A DNA stretch of 64,000 nt from Candidatus Ozemibacter sibiricus (lineage in GTDB: Bacteria; Muiribacteriota; Ozemobacteria; Ozemobacterales; Ozemobacteraceae), in assembly GCA_003327425.1 (NCBI GenBank), contig QOQW01000014.1, positions 1 through 64,000 on the forward strand. Reading direction: 5' to 3'. Below are positions 6,403-15,095 of the stretch, in pieces (the stretch's first letter is position 1; every line of letters begins with the position of its first letter). The translations under genes and the position numbers were made by a program. The notes beneath the pieces were generated by a model that saw only the letters and a list, made by a program, of their open reading frames with translations, made no database searches and was not told the origin of the DNA.

Positions 6403-9309
6403 ATGGTAGAGGAACATTCATCGGCTCCGCCTCCCTCGTCGGTTCCGTCGCCGCCCGGCACGCTCGACCTCAATGCCTGGCTGGCGTTCAGTCTTGCTTC
6501 GCCCCATGAGGTCGAGCGCCGGCTGGCCCTCGACGAGATCGGCTTCCAGGGACTGACCGAGGCCTTCGTCGATGACCTGCAGCGGCTGGCCGCCACCGAC
6601 CCGGCCGCGGCGTGCCGGACGGCCGCCGCCCGCTTGCTCGAGCGGGCTCGGCAGGCCGCTGCCGCCCGCCCGGTCGAGACGATCGAGCTGACCCCCGAAC
6701 GGACCCGGGCCCTGCTGGAAGTCGGCGAGGATGCCTTGCAGCAGGTCGTGCTGCGGTCCCTGCGCAAAGCGCCGGCGCCCGAGATCCTCGACACCTGGCG
6801 GGCCCACCTGCCGAGCGAAGAGAATGCCGAAGTCATCGGGGTCGGATTGACCCTGCTGGCCCGTCACGGTCGTCCCGAGGATGCCAGTCTGGCCTTGCTG
6901 TTCTCCTCGCATCCTTCGGCGTCGGTCGTCAAGACGGCCATCGACCTGCTGCATGGGCAGAACCCGGGGCAGTTCAAGGAAGGCATCGTCCGGTTCCTGA
7001 CGTCCGATGATCTGGAGATCCGGTTGCATACCATCCGGAAGCTGCGGACCTTCGACCCGCGCGAGGCCCAGACCTACCTGCGCTCGTTGCTGGCCGCTCG
7101 TGATCCGTTCATCCGGCAGCGCGCCCTGCGCGAACTGCTGCTGGTGCCGTTCGCCGAGAGCGAAGCGCTCTACCTCGCCTATCTGGCGGCCGAGCCTCTG
7201 CCTCTGCTGCTGGTGCTGGCCGGCTCGGCCGTCGCCATGAATCCGGCGCCCGACCTGCCGCCCAAACTGTACGATGTCTTCCTGTCGGCCCGCGATCTGC
7301 GGGCTCGCATCCTGCAACTGGTCATCAACCAGCTCCTGGTCAGCATCAAGGCGTCGGGCATCCTGCAGGAGCCGATCGAGACCTACCTCGAGACCCTGAA
7401 AAGCACCCTGCAGAAACGCAAGCTTTGGGTCACTGCCCGCCTGGCGCTGGCCGACCTCGACCACGATGATCCCGAGGTCCGTCTCGCCGCCATCGACAAG
7501 CTGAGCCAGGCCCGGTCATTCCCCAAGGTGCAGGAAGCGCTCGAGCGTCGCGAGGCGATCGAGACCGTCGACGAGGTGCGGGAAGCCCTGGCACGGGCCC
7601 TCGGCCGCGAGAAGGAGTCCTTCACGATCGCCGGGTTCCGAGCCCGGATCAAAGACGGCAGCTTCTACGGACTCGACCCCCGGGTGCAGAAGCGATTCAT
7701 CAGCGCCATTGCCGATGAAGACTCGTTCCGCGAGGCCCGCGACATCATCGGCATCGCCGTGGTGGCCGATCTCGAGCGCGGAGTCCTGCTCCACCTGCTC
7801 GATCGGATCGCCGCCCATGGCCGGCAATGGGATCCCAAATGCCTGTTCCGCTACCTGAAGAGCGATGACCCGGGCATCCTGGCCGCCGCGCTGCGGGCCA
7901 TCGGCCGCCTCGATCTCGATGCGATCGCCTACGAGATTCCCAACCTGCTGCGGCACGATGATTTCCGGGTCAAGATGGCCGCCCTCGAGCTCTACCTCGT
8001 CTCCGACAAAGCCAGCGCTCTGCAGTACCTGATCGGCATGCTGAAAGCCCAGCAGGTGAAGATCCGCAAGAATGGGCTGGCCTTGCTGGCCACCGTCGAT
8101 TATCCGTCGGCCGAGCGGATCCTGCTCGACTATTTTCCCGTCGAAAAGAATCTCGAAGCCAAATTGCAGGCCGGGTTCATCCTGGCGGCCAATCCCACCC
8201 TCGAAGGCATCCAGGTGCTCTATGCCGGATGCCATGACGAGCGCGGGGCGCTCCTCCCCCCCTTCCAGGACCTGTGGGAAAGCGCGCTCGAAGCGGCGGT
8301 GCCTTTGCTCGCCCCCGATGCCGCCACCCTGCTGGCCAGCTGTCGGAGCCGTCGCTCCGCCGAACAGACCGCCGCGGCGGCCGAACCGCCCACCTACGCC
8401 TTCAAAAAAATCACCGCCGCCACCAACAAGAACCTGTTCGCCGAAAAAGATGCCCAGCCCACCGAAGGGCTGGGGGCCGAGCTGCGAGTGCCCGAGCCGC
8501 CAGCGGCGCTCGAGCAGGCGGCGGGCGCCGTGGAACGCTATCGCATGCCGCTGGCGGCGGCGGCCGTCGTGCTGCTGGCCGTCGGCCTGTGGTGGATCGC
8601 CGGGGACCGCCTGCTCGGGCCCGGCGCCGGGGGCGGCGGGCCGGCGGTCGTCCATGAAGCGCGGGCCAATCGCATGGAGGAAGGGAGCCGCGATGTGCCC
8701 GCGATGGTGGCCGGGCGACGCGGCGGCAGCAGTTCCTTCATCAGCGGGCGGAGCTACGCCCAGGTCATGAAGGCGATGGACGCCGAGCGGCAGTCGGTGT
8801 CCGAGGAGTTCCATCGCAAGAACAAAGAAGCCTTGCGGGAGGTGTTGATGCAGATGCTCGACGATCCCTCCTACAAGGGCTATGGCGAATTCTACCTCAA
8901 TGAGAACTGCGCCAAGGGGATGGAAGCCATCGAACAGGGCGACCTGGCCGAGGCTCGCACCTACCTGCGCAAGGCGCTCGACGACCCCACCATCTCCGAA
9001 GAGGCCCGGGTCATCGTCTGTCAGGGCTTGATGCAGGTCGGCTTCGAACTGGGCGACAAGGAGTCCCTCCAGAAAGCCCTCGAAACCTTCCTGGCCACCA
9101 TCCCCGAGAAAGACCTTCCCAAGGGGTATGATAGAATGAGAATCAAGGAGGCTTTTTCGGGGCTCGAACGGCTGCATGACGTGACTCCCGAGCAGTACAA
9201 AGTGATCCTGCAGACCCTGGCGCAGAAGTATCCCGGCAAGGTTTCCCCGGCCATGCAGGAACAGATGCTCGAAGGGTTCAAACAGATGCAGAACCGATTC
9301 AGGAAATGA
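6403..9309 (+). CDS. HEAT-repeat protein with a transmembrane segment and TPR-like tail
   Basis: This is a 968-residue protein. About residues 25-640 consist of alternating helices with the DxDPEVRxAAI-type pattern of HEAT/armadillo repeats (for example DHDDPEVRLAAIDKL, and SDDPGILAAALRAIGRL). An FKKITAATNKNLF linker follows, then one hydrophobic helix near residues 712-730 (PLAAAAVVLLAVGLWWIA). After the membrane segment come about 230 residues with helical TPR-like content (GDLAEARTYLRKALDD). The topology is therefore a large scaffold on one side of the membrane and a smaller one on the other. It is first in a row with a PilX-like protein and two prepilins, so a scaffold role in pseudopilus assembly is a reasonable inference. 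The start at 6403 has only a weak purine-rich site. Confidence 0.8.
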   Translation: MVEEHSSAPPPSSVPSPPGTLDLNAWLAFSLASPHEVERRLALDEIGFQGLTEAFVDDLQRLAATDPAAACRTAAARLLERARQAAAARPVETIELTPERTRALLEVGEDALQQVVLRSLRKAPAPEILDTWRAHLPSEENAEVIGVGLTLLARHGRPEDASLALLFSSHPSASVVKTAIDLLHGQNPGQFKEGIVRFLTSDDLEIRLHTIRKLRTFDPREAQTYLRSLLAARDPFIRQRALRELLLVPFAESEALYLAYLAAEPLPLLLVLAGSAVAMNPAPDLPPKLYDVFLSARDLRARILQLVINQLLVSIKASGILQEPIETYLETLKSTLQKRKLWVTARLALADLDHDDPEVRLAAIDKLSQARSFPKVQEALERREAIETVDEVREALARALGREKESFTIAGFRARIKDGSFYGLDPRVQKRFISAIADEDSFREARDIIGIAVVADLERGVLLHLLDRIAAHGRQWDPKCLFRYLKSDDPGILAAALRAIGRLDLDAIAYEIPNLLRHDDFRVKMAALELYLVSDKASALQYLIGMLKAQQVKIRKNGLALLATVDYPSAERILLDYFPVEKNLEAKLQAGFILAANPTLEGIQVLYAGCHDERGALLPPFQDLWESALEAAVPLLAPDAATLLASCRSRRSAEQTAAAAEPPTYAFKKITAATNKNLFAEKDAQPTEGLGAELRVPEPPAALEQAAGAVERYRMPLAAAAVVLLAVGLWWIAGDRLLGPGAGGGGPAVVHEARANRMEEGSRDVPAMVAGRRGGSSSFISGRSYAQVMKAMDAERQSVSEEFHRKNKEALREVLMQMLDDPSYKGYGEFYLNENCAKGMEAIEQGDLAEARTYLRKALDDPTISEEARVIVCQGLMQVGFELGDKESLQKALETFLATIPEKDLPKGYDRMRIKEAFSGLERLHDVTPEQYKVILQTLAQKYPGKVSPAMQEQMLEGFKQMQNRFRK

Positions 9310-9352
9310 TGCGTCTTTCTTTCAGGGAAGATCGTCAAGGGAGGTAGCCGGT

Positions 9353-12076
9353 ATGGCATGGCAGCTCCTGACCACCCCCCTGCGGCGGCGGGGCACCGCC
9401 TACTTGATCGTCCTGGGCGTGGCGGCCGTCCTCATCGTCATTGCGCAGACCCTGACCGAGACCGGTACCGCCACCCGGCGCCAGACCATCCGGTCGGCCA
9501 ACGAACAGAAGGCGATGGACTGCGCCGAAGCCGCCACCAACCTGGTCTACCGACTCGTCGCCGAAGACATGAACGATCCGCAGATGATCTATGACGCGAT
9601 CCTGCTGAAGGGCCTGAAGACCGAGAGCTGGTACTGGAAGTTCCGGATGCCCCAGCTGATGGCGGGTGCCAACGTCGATCCCGTCTCGTTCAAGAACAAC
9701 AGCATCTCGCATGCCGATACCTCGGGCAACGGGCTGGGCCTGGAGATCAGCGTCGGCCCCCAGATGCTGGCCAAGCTGCGCAAGGAGTACAAGAATCAGG
9801 ATTTCGCCGACCTCGAAGACCTCTACCGCGACATGGGGGGCGAAGTCACGATCAAGAGCGAGGCCAGCATCAAGAAGATGTTCGGCATCCTGCCCAAGAG
9901 CAACAAATACGAGATTCCCGGCATCACCTTCGATCTCACCGAGTTCAACAACCTGGCTGACCTCAACGTGGGCAACTTCCTCAATTCGATCATGAGCGAC
10001 CAGGAGTTCAAGATCGATCTCACCGAGCAGCTGCTCAGCCAGATGCCCGACATCAACTTCGGCGATGTCGTCTACAACGTCATCAAGAACATCAACATCA
10101 ACCTCGCCCTCGAAGCAGTGGCGGTTCCCATCCCTATCGGGCGACTGGTGGGGGCCCTGCTCAAAGGCATGATCAGCAAGCTGGGCTCCGGGGCCACCCT
10201 GAAAGGGTTCCTGCGCGAGACGCTGTTGAAAGATCTCAAGCTCGAGATCGATCTCACCGATTTCAAGAACTCCATCCGCAACAAGATTCTCGGCATTCTG
10301 CCCGATGAGATCCGCACCCTGGCCGGGCAGGTCAACTGGGGCGTGACCGTCGAGAAGGTCGGCGTCTTCGAGGTCAAGACCACCGTCGAGTATCAGCCCC
10401 AGGGGCCGCGCGGACCGACCATCAAAAAGGTGCTGCTCACCCAGCGCGACTTCCGGGTGGCCGATGTGCAGCCCATCGCTCCCGACTACACCTTCTTCGT
10501 GGCCAACACCGCCCTCCTGTTCGAAGATGAAGCCGTCGAGAACGCCCAGGGCTTCAAAGGCGACGAGCAGATCAACTGGGCCGAGGGCATGGGGTCGCTG
10601 GTCTGCCACAACATCACGTTCTTCGACGCCGAGCTGTTCAAGAACCTGAAGAACTTCTTCGGGGCCATCGGCAGTGGCGATATCGAGAAACTGGCCAACA
10701 GCTACTTCTTGCCGGGGCGGGTGCGGGTCAACGGCACCAAACCCATGGAGGTGCGGCTCAACTTCGGTCTGCTCGATTTCCTCGGCAGCCAGTACACCTT
10801 CACCGATGCCTTGCGGGGATGCGAAGTCGCGGCCCTGCTCATCAACAACAAAGACAAGAACAAGCACCGCGAGGTCGAAGAGAATGCGGCCGACAAGCCG
10901 GCCAAGCTGAAGACGCCTGATCCGGCCGAGCACCCCTTCATGCCCACCATGGGCGAGAGTCTGTACGGCACCTCGGTCGAGAGTCCGCCGCCCCTGGGCG
11001 GGTGGGTAGCGTTGTTCAACATTCTCGAAGGCTATCTCGAGCGGTTGGGGGCGGGCCAAGGGCTCGGCCTCAGCGCCGGCGATTTCATGAGCGTGCCGGT
11101 CAATGCCCTCAAGCTGCCGCATTTCGACTGGCCCTGGCTGACCGATGGCTTCATGTGGATCCCGGTGCCCAAGTTCTACAACAAGACCTACTTCTTCGGC
11201 GACTTCCATTGCGAATTCCCGCTGTCGATGCGGGTCGAGGGCAATCTCTGGAAGCGGTTCTCGCGGGTGCGCCTGCCGATGATCCGCATCTTCATCCCCC
11301 TCAACTGGCTGTTCGGCTGTCCCAACGTCGACATCACCCTGCCGCCGCTGCCCTTCCAGACCAATGTCGTCGAACCCTACGGCTTCTGCTCGCATCCGCC
11401 CCTCGAGACCAGCACCGGCGAGGTCGACGCCGAACGGATGAAGAAGGAATGGGACCCCAACGACAAGAAGAACCTGCCCGCCAACGTCTACTCGCCCATG
11501 CAGTATCTGAAGAAGGCCAGCTACTACTACGCCACCACCGCTGACTTCTCGAAGGACATCGAGAACCGCAGCACCGAAATGGATATTCCCGGCGTCGGTC
11601 GGAAGATGGTCTTCAACTGCGATGGGGTCACCTTCGTCGAGTGCACCGACGGACAGGGCCTGTTTTTCCGCAACGATCTGTGGGTGTGCGGGCGGGGCAT
11701 GATCGTGGCGGCGGGCAACATCCATCTCAAGAGCATCCGGCGGGTCGATCCGCCGGGCGGACCGCCGACCATGCTCTCGATCGTGGCCCGCAACGGGGCG
11801 CTCATCAACAACGGCAAGAATGTGGTCGAGGCCTGCCTCTATGGCGACCGCGGTCTGATGAACCCCTTCTACGGCAGCCTCAAGATCTACGGCAATCTCG
11901 TGGTCAACCAGTTCAAGCGCAGCGATTGCCAGGGGAAGATCGACATCCATTTCCAGGCCAACCGCACCCACAGTTCCCTGCTCTCGTATTTCAAAGACAT
12001 CGCCAAATACGACCCGACCCGCTACCAGGCCACCTTCAGCAAGAAGTGGCGGGTCTACGAATTCTTGAAGAACTGA
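9353..12076 (+). CDS. Very large PilX-like pilus-assembly protein
   Basis: This is a 907-residue protein starting at the ATG at 9353 behind GGGAGGTAG. Its N-terminus (RRRGTAYLIVLGVAAVLIVIAQTL) is one membrane helix followed by the ATRRQTIRSANEQKAMDCAEAATN stretch. That layout, a short basic leader, a TM helix and an amphipathic helix with a conserved Ala-rich EAA segment, is typical of PilX/GspK-type minor pilins that begin with a hydrophobic spine. The remaining 850 residues are far longer than usual for PilX (about 200) or GspK (about 330). They contain long amphipathic stretches and a Trp/Pro-rich region (about 540-700) that may form a displayed domain. It probably caps or decorates a pseudopilus made with the downstream prepilins. 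Confidence 0.68.
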   Translation: MAWQLLTTPLRRRGTAYLIVLGVAAVLIVIAQTLTETGTATRRQTIRSANEQKAMDCAEAATNLVYRLVAEDMNDPQMIYDAILLKGLKTESWYWKFRMPQLMAGANVDPVSFKNNSISHADTSGNGLGLEISVGPQMLAKLRKEYKNQDFADLEDLYRDMGGEVTIKSEASIKKMFGILPKSNKYEIPGITFDLTEFNNLADLNVGNFLNSIMSDQEFKIDLTEQLLSQMPDINFGDVVYNVIKNININLALEAVAVPIPIGRLVGALLKGMISKLGSGATLKGFLRETLLKDLKLEIDLTDFKNSIRNKILGILPDEIRTLAGQVNWGVTVEKVGVFEVKTTVEYQPQGPRGPTIKKVLLTQRDFRVADVQPIAPDYTFFVANTALLFEDEAVENAQGFKGDEQINWAEGMGSLVCHNITFFDAELFKNLKNFFGAIGSGDIEKLANSYFLPGRVRVNGTKPMEVRLNFGLLDFLGSQYTFTDALRGCEVAALLINNKDKNKHREVEENAADKPAKLKTPDPAEHPFMPTMGESLYGTSVESPPPLGGWVALFNILEGYLERLGAGQGLGLSAGDFMSVPVNALKLPHFDWPWLTDGFMWIPVPKFYNKTYFFGDFHCEFPLSMRVEGNLWKRFSRVRLPMIRIFIPLNWLFGCPNVDITLPPLPFQTNVVEPYGFCSHPPLETSTGEVDAERMKKEWDPNDKKNLPANVYSPMQYLKKASYYYATTADFSKDIENRSTEMDIPGVGRKMVFNCDGVTFVECTDGQGLFFRNDLWVCGRGMIVAAGNIHLKSIRRVDPPGGPPTMLSIVARNGALINNGKNVVEACLYGDRGLMNPFYGSLKIYGNLVVNQFKRSDCQGKIDIHFQANRTHSSLLSYFKDIAKYDPTRYQATFSKKWRVYEFLKN

Positions 12077-12088
12077 GGCGGGACCGGC

Positions 12089-12556
12089 ATGCGCCCTGCG
12101 CGTGGCATCACTCTGGTCGAGGTCGTCCTGGCGCTGTTCATCCTGGCGCTGGTGCTGGGGCCCTTCCTGCGGAACCTGGTCGGCCAGGCCCAGGTCGGGG
12201 AAGACACCGAGAAGCTGCAGATGGCCACCAAGATCCTGCAATCGATGAAGGAAGAGGTCTGCACGGTGCGGTTCCGCGACTTCTGGACCTATGCCGGCAA
12301 GAACCAGCCCGACCAGGACGGCTGGTACGTGCTCGACGATATGTTCTGGCCTCATTCTAAAGATGAGGTGATGGCCTATCAGAAGAAATACCGCGATTTC
12401 GAGGCCTCGGGCACCTTCAAGTTCGTCAAGCGCCAGGGCCGGCCACCCGACGACCGCAGCATGGTCTTCTTCCGGGTCTTTGTCGCCTGGTTCCAGCCCA
12501 ATCAGGGCCGGCAGGTGCGGTCGACCAGCATGATCGTGATCGAGCCGAAATCCTGA
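12089..12556 (+). CDS. Type IV prepilin-like protein (PilV/GspI type)
   Basis: This is a 155-residue prepilin. A short basic leader (MRPARG) is followed by the class III cleavage site G|ITLVE, with Glu at +5 and a hydrophobic helix VVLALFILALVLGPFL. Prepilin peptidase would cut after Gly6 and methylate the new N-terminus. The C-terminal domain carries WTYAGKNQPDQDGWYVLDD and a terminal strand. It begins 12 bases after the PilX-like gene and is followed after 32 bases by another prepilin, so it belongs to the same operon. The short size suggests a minor pseudopilin. Confidence 0.85.
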   Translation: MRPARGITLVEVVLALFILALVLGPFLRNLVGQAQVGEDTEKLQMATKILQSMKEEVCTVRFRDFWTYAGKNQPDQDGWYVLDDMFWPHSKDEVMAYQKKYRDFEASGTFKFVKRQGRPPDDRSMVFFRVFVAWFQPNQGRQVRSTSMIVIEPKS

Positions 12557-12588
12557 CGTATCGCACCGAGCGGGGAGAGGGGGAATCC

Positions 12589-13722
12589 ATGACGAGAACG
12601 ATGACCAGAAACGGGTTCACGCTGACCGAGATCATGGTGGCGGTGGTGGTCTTCGCCCTGGCGGCGGGAGGCATGTACGCCTTCCTGCAGCATGGCAATC
12701 GGCAGAGCATGAAGGCCTATACCCGGCAGGCGCTGGTCACCCAGGCCAATACGGTGCTGAAGGCCATGCAGGACGACTTCCGGATGGCGGCCAGTTCCAG
12801 CCTGAAATTCAACGAGCAGAGCGGCGAGGTCACCCTGCAGCAGAACCATGGGGACAAGGTGGCCAACATCACCTACAAATGGGAGAAACCCCGTCTGATC
12901 CGCAAGGTGGTCTTCAATGGCTCGACCTCGTTGCGCACCCTCAGCACCGTGATGAACGGGTTCGCCATCGAGACCAAGCCGCGGCCCTCGATCAGCGAGG
13001 ACGACTATGACAACACCCCCGAGCAGGTGGTCATCAAGCTGAACCTTGCCGCCACCGTGCCGGGCGAGCCGGAGCCCCTGGTGCATGACCAGCACGCCAT
13101 CGCCACCATGCGGGAGGTCAGTTCGTTCAAGTATGACCCGCACTGGCGGGATGTCGGCAACCTGAAGGGGGCCTTCAGCACCTACGGCAATCTGCTCAAC
13201 AGCATCGCCCAGGATGCGAAGCTGCTGGTCGAAGACATCGGCAAGACGCTCGAACAGACCATCAAGGATGCCGAAAAAGCCGCCCAGGATGCCCTCAACA
13301 AGCCGAAGGCCAACCTCGAGGAGACCAAGCGCCAGCTGCGCAATGCCCTCAGCGACATCAAGAACGCTGATCTCGACCTGGCCGCCGCCATCAAAGAATG
13401 CGAGCAGAGCATGAAGGATCTGCCCGAAGAGATCTTCGAGCGCGAATTCGGGCGCCTCGGCACCTGGTTCGCCGACAAGGGCGAGGCCCGGGACCGGGTG
13501 GCGGCCGAGTTCCAGAAGATGAAGACCCTCGAGCAGATGGACTACAGTAAGCTCGAGCGGGCCGCCGGCAGTTTCCGCCTGAAGGACACCTTCAAGTCGA
13601 TCTTCGACAACAAGAAGGAGTCGCTGCAACAGCAGGTCAATCTGGCGAGCAACAAGAAGAAGCTGGAAGACCTGCTCTCCCAGGTCGAGGCCAGAGGTCT
13701 GGAAAGCGGTGGTGGCGGCTGA
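12589..13722 (+). CDS. Prepilin-like protein with coiled-coil insert (PilW/GspJ type)
   Basis: This is a 377-residue protein with cleavage site G|FTLTE after MTRTMTRNG and a 20-residue hydrophobic helix. The N-terminal half has the PilW/GspJ form (KAMQDDFRMAASSSLKF, then a beta-rich region). Unusually, about residues 210-370 are highly charged and helical (EDIGKTLEQTIKDAEKAAQDAL and so on), predicting a long coiled coil absent from ordinary PilW. It is last in the operon starting with the HEAT-repeat gene. The start ATG follows GAGAGGGGG. The coiled coil may bind another envelope component. Confidence 0.82.
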   Translation: MTRTMTRNGFTLTEIMVAVVVFALAAGGMYAFLQHGNRQSMKAYTRQALVTQANTVLKAMQDDFRMAASSSLKFNEQSGEVTLQQNHGDKVANITYKWEKPRLIRKVVFNGSTSLRTLSTVMNGFAIETKPRPSISEDDYDNTPEQVVIKLNLAATVPGEPEPLVHDQHAIATMREVSSFKYDPHWRDVGNLKGAFSTYGNLLNSIAQDAKLLVEDIGKTLEQTIKDAEKAAQDALNKPKANLEETKRQLRNALSDIKNADLDLAAAIKECEQSMKDLPEEIFEREFGRLGTWFADKGEARDRVAAEFQKMKTLEQMDYSKLERAAGSFRLKDTFKSIFDNKKESLQQQVNLASNKKKLEDLLSQVEARGLESGGGG

Positions 13723-13789
13723 TCGTCGCCCATGGCCCTCCTCCCTCAGTTTTTCCACCAAAACTTATCCCGCCCCGAGTGGACCAAGA

Positions 13790-13815
13790 GGAACGGGAGT
13801 TTCTTCAGCCGTTCC
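13790..13815 (+). terminator. Weak hairpin after the first prepilin operon
   Basis: GGAACGG (13790-13796) pairs with CCGTTCC (13809-13815), a 7-bp stem about 70 bases after the last prepilin stop. There is no T-tract, so this is a tentative terminator. Confidence 0.3.
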
Positions 13816-13921
13816 GACTAAGCTCTATTGCAGGGGAAAGCACGGGTTTCGAGGAACGCCTTCGGGGTGTAGAGGAACGTGCGTGGCGCCATGGTTGAAC
13901 AGCTGGCCGACTTTGGGGGCG

Positions 13922-13930
13922 TGGTAAAAT
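13922..13930 (+). promoter_or_regulatory. Extended -10 promoter element (TGG-TAAAAT)
   Basis: TAAAAT at 13925-13930 is preceded by TGG. Transcription should begin near 13937, which is one base before the ATG at 13938, implying a leaderless message for the small gene that follows. Confidence 0.45.
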
Positions 13931-13937
13931 GGAAACG

Positions 13938-14210
13938 ATGGCCAGTCATCCGCCTCCCAGTTTGCCCGATGGCTCCTTCCCCGTCGACTTCGAAGAACTG
14001 GTCGGCGAGGAGTGGGCCGAATGGTATTCGCTGACCCCCCAGCAACGGTGGGAGAGATCGCTGGCGTTGTGGGACACCTTCATCCTCCTGGGAGGATCCC
14101 TTGACCCCGAACCCGATTCGCAAAGTCCTTTCTACGATCCGGAAGCACCAGGTCCAGGCTCTACTGATGGGCGGGCAGGCTTGCGTGTTTTACGGCGCAG
14201 CCGAATTTAG
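13938..14210 (+). CDS. Small partner protein of a nucleotidyltransferase gene
   Basis: This is about a 90-residue protein. The ATG at 13929 overlaps the -10 element, so the ATG at 13938 is preferred even though no ribosome-binding site precedes it (probably leaderless). The core has LTPQQRWERSLALWDTFILLGG and then DPEPDSQSPFYDPEA, a pattern I associate with short proteins encoded just ahead of MNT-fold nucleotidyltransferases. The last 30 residues overlap the next gene in another frame. The arrangement suggests a two-component module in which this protein binds, and perhaps restrains, the nucleotidyltransferase. Function is inferred from context only. Confidence 0.55.
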   Translation: MASHPPPSLPDGSFPVDFEELVGEEWAEWYSLTPQQRWERSLALWDTFILLGGSLDPEPDSQSPFYDPEAPGPGSTDGRAGLRVLRRSRI

Positions 14211-14853
14211 CCGCGACATCGATCTGGCCATCCTCTGTCAGCCCTCGAATCTCGAACGTTTGCGAATGACTCTGGCCGACCTTGAAGCAGAGGTCATCGC
14301 CGTGCCGCCCTTCCACCCCGAATTTCTCCTGAAAGGCCATGCCGTTCATTTCCGATGCCATCATGCCGAAGCGGCCGGCCTACGCATCGATGTCATGGCG
14401 ACCATGCGAGGGGTGGCTCCTTTTGACGATTTGTGGGAGCGGCGAACGACCATTTTCACCGCCGATGGGGAGACCATCGATCTGATGAGTTTGCCCGATC
14501 TCGTGCAAGCGAAGAAGACCCAGCGCGATAAAGACTGGCCGATGATTCGTCGCCTTCTGGAAGCTCACTATGCGCAATTTCGGACGGAGCCGACCGCCGA
14601 GCGTCTCCGGTTCTGGTTGCGAGAATTGCGCACGCCTTCACTGTTGCTGGAGATCATGATGCGAGGCGAGGCGGTCCGACCTTTCGTGCCGCCATCGCGT
14701 TCCTGGTTGGCGGTGGCGCCATTGGCGCTGCCCGCTATCGAGGCGCACCTCCAGGCCGAAGAGCGAGCCGAGCGGGAAGCGGATCGAGCCTATTGGGCCC
14801 CCTTGAAAAAGGAATTGGAGGATTTGCGACGCGCGCGGCACCGGCCAGGCTGA
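14101..14853 (+). CDS. MNT-fold nucleotidyltransferase (AbiEii/MenT-like)
   Basis: This is a 250-residue protein starting at a TTG at 14101, chosen because GGGAGG lies 6 bases upstream. The first 60 residues carry LLMGGQACVFYGAAEFSRDIDLAI, the GG...SRDxDL signature of minimal nucleotidyltransferases, with the DxD metal ligands. LRIDVMATMRG supplies the third acidic residue on the following strand. The remainder is helical with a charged C-terminus. Family members transfer nucleotides to RNA or protein and many act as toxins. The gene overlaps the small upstream gene by 110 bases, so expression is coupled. A toxin-antitoxin role is likely but not proven. Confidence 0.68.
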   Translation: MTPNPIRKVLSTIRKHQVQALLMGGQACVFYGAAEFSRDIDLAILCQPSNLERLRMTLADLEAEVIAVPPFHPEFLLKGHAVHFRCHHAEAAGLRIDVMATMRGVAPFDDLWERRTTIFTADGETIDLMSLPDLVQAKKTQRDKDWPMIRRLLEAHYAQFRTEPTAERLRFWLRELRTPSLLLEIMMRGEAVRPFVPPSRSWLAVAPLALPAIEAHLQAEERAEREADRAYWAPLKKELEDLRRARHRPG

Positions 14854-15095
14854 CGGCCGGGGGGCGGCAACGCCTTCGTCTCGCGGAGGAGGTTGGACGG
14901 TTGGCAGCCCCGAGGCAGGGCGAAGACGAAAGGAGGTCCGCGGCGGCGGCCATCCCTCGGTGAGGAACCAGTGGCGGTAGTGGCTGTCCGGTAACTGATG
15001 AAAGACCTTGTCTTGGCCCCAGTACAGCACTTCACAGGCGTCTATCAGTCGAGTCGTGCCACTACCCCGGTGGCTGCCCGGCCGATAGATTAACC

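Noticed and set aside
9335-12355. A 1006-codon leftward frame opposite the PilX-like gene and first prepilin
   Set aside because: The plus-strand frames have prepilin leaders, ribosome-binding sites and operon spacing. The antisense frame is open only because high third-position GC makes stops rare; its composition is His/Gly/Val-rich without domains.
14638-15030. Leftward frame with a protein-like stretch (LYWGQDKVFHQLPDSHYRHW) upstream of the deacetylase gene
   Set aside because: The stretch looks like a fragment of a real protein, but there is no ribosome-binding site or recognised family, and the frame runs into the nucleotidyltransferase. It could be a remnant; support is too weak to annotate.
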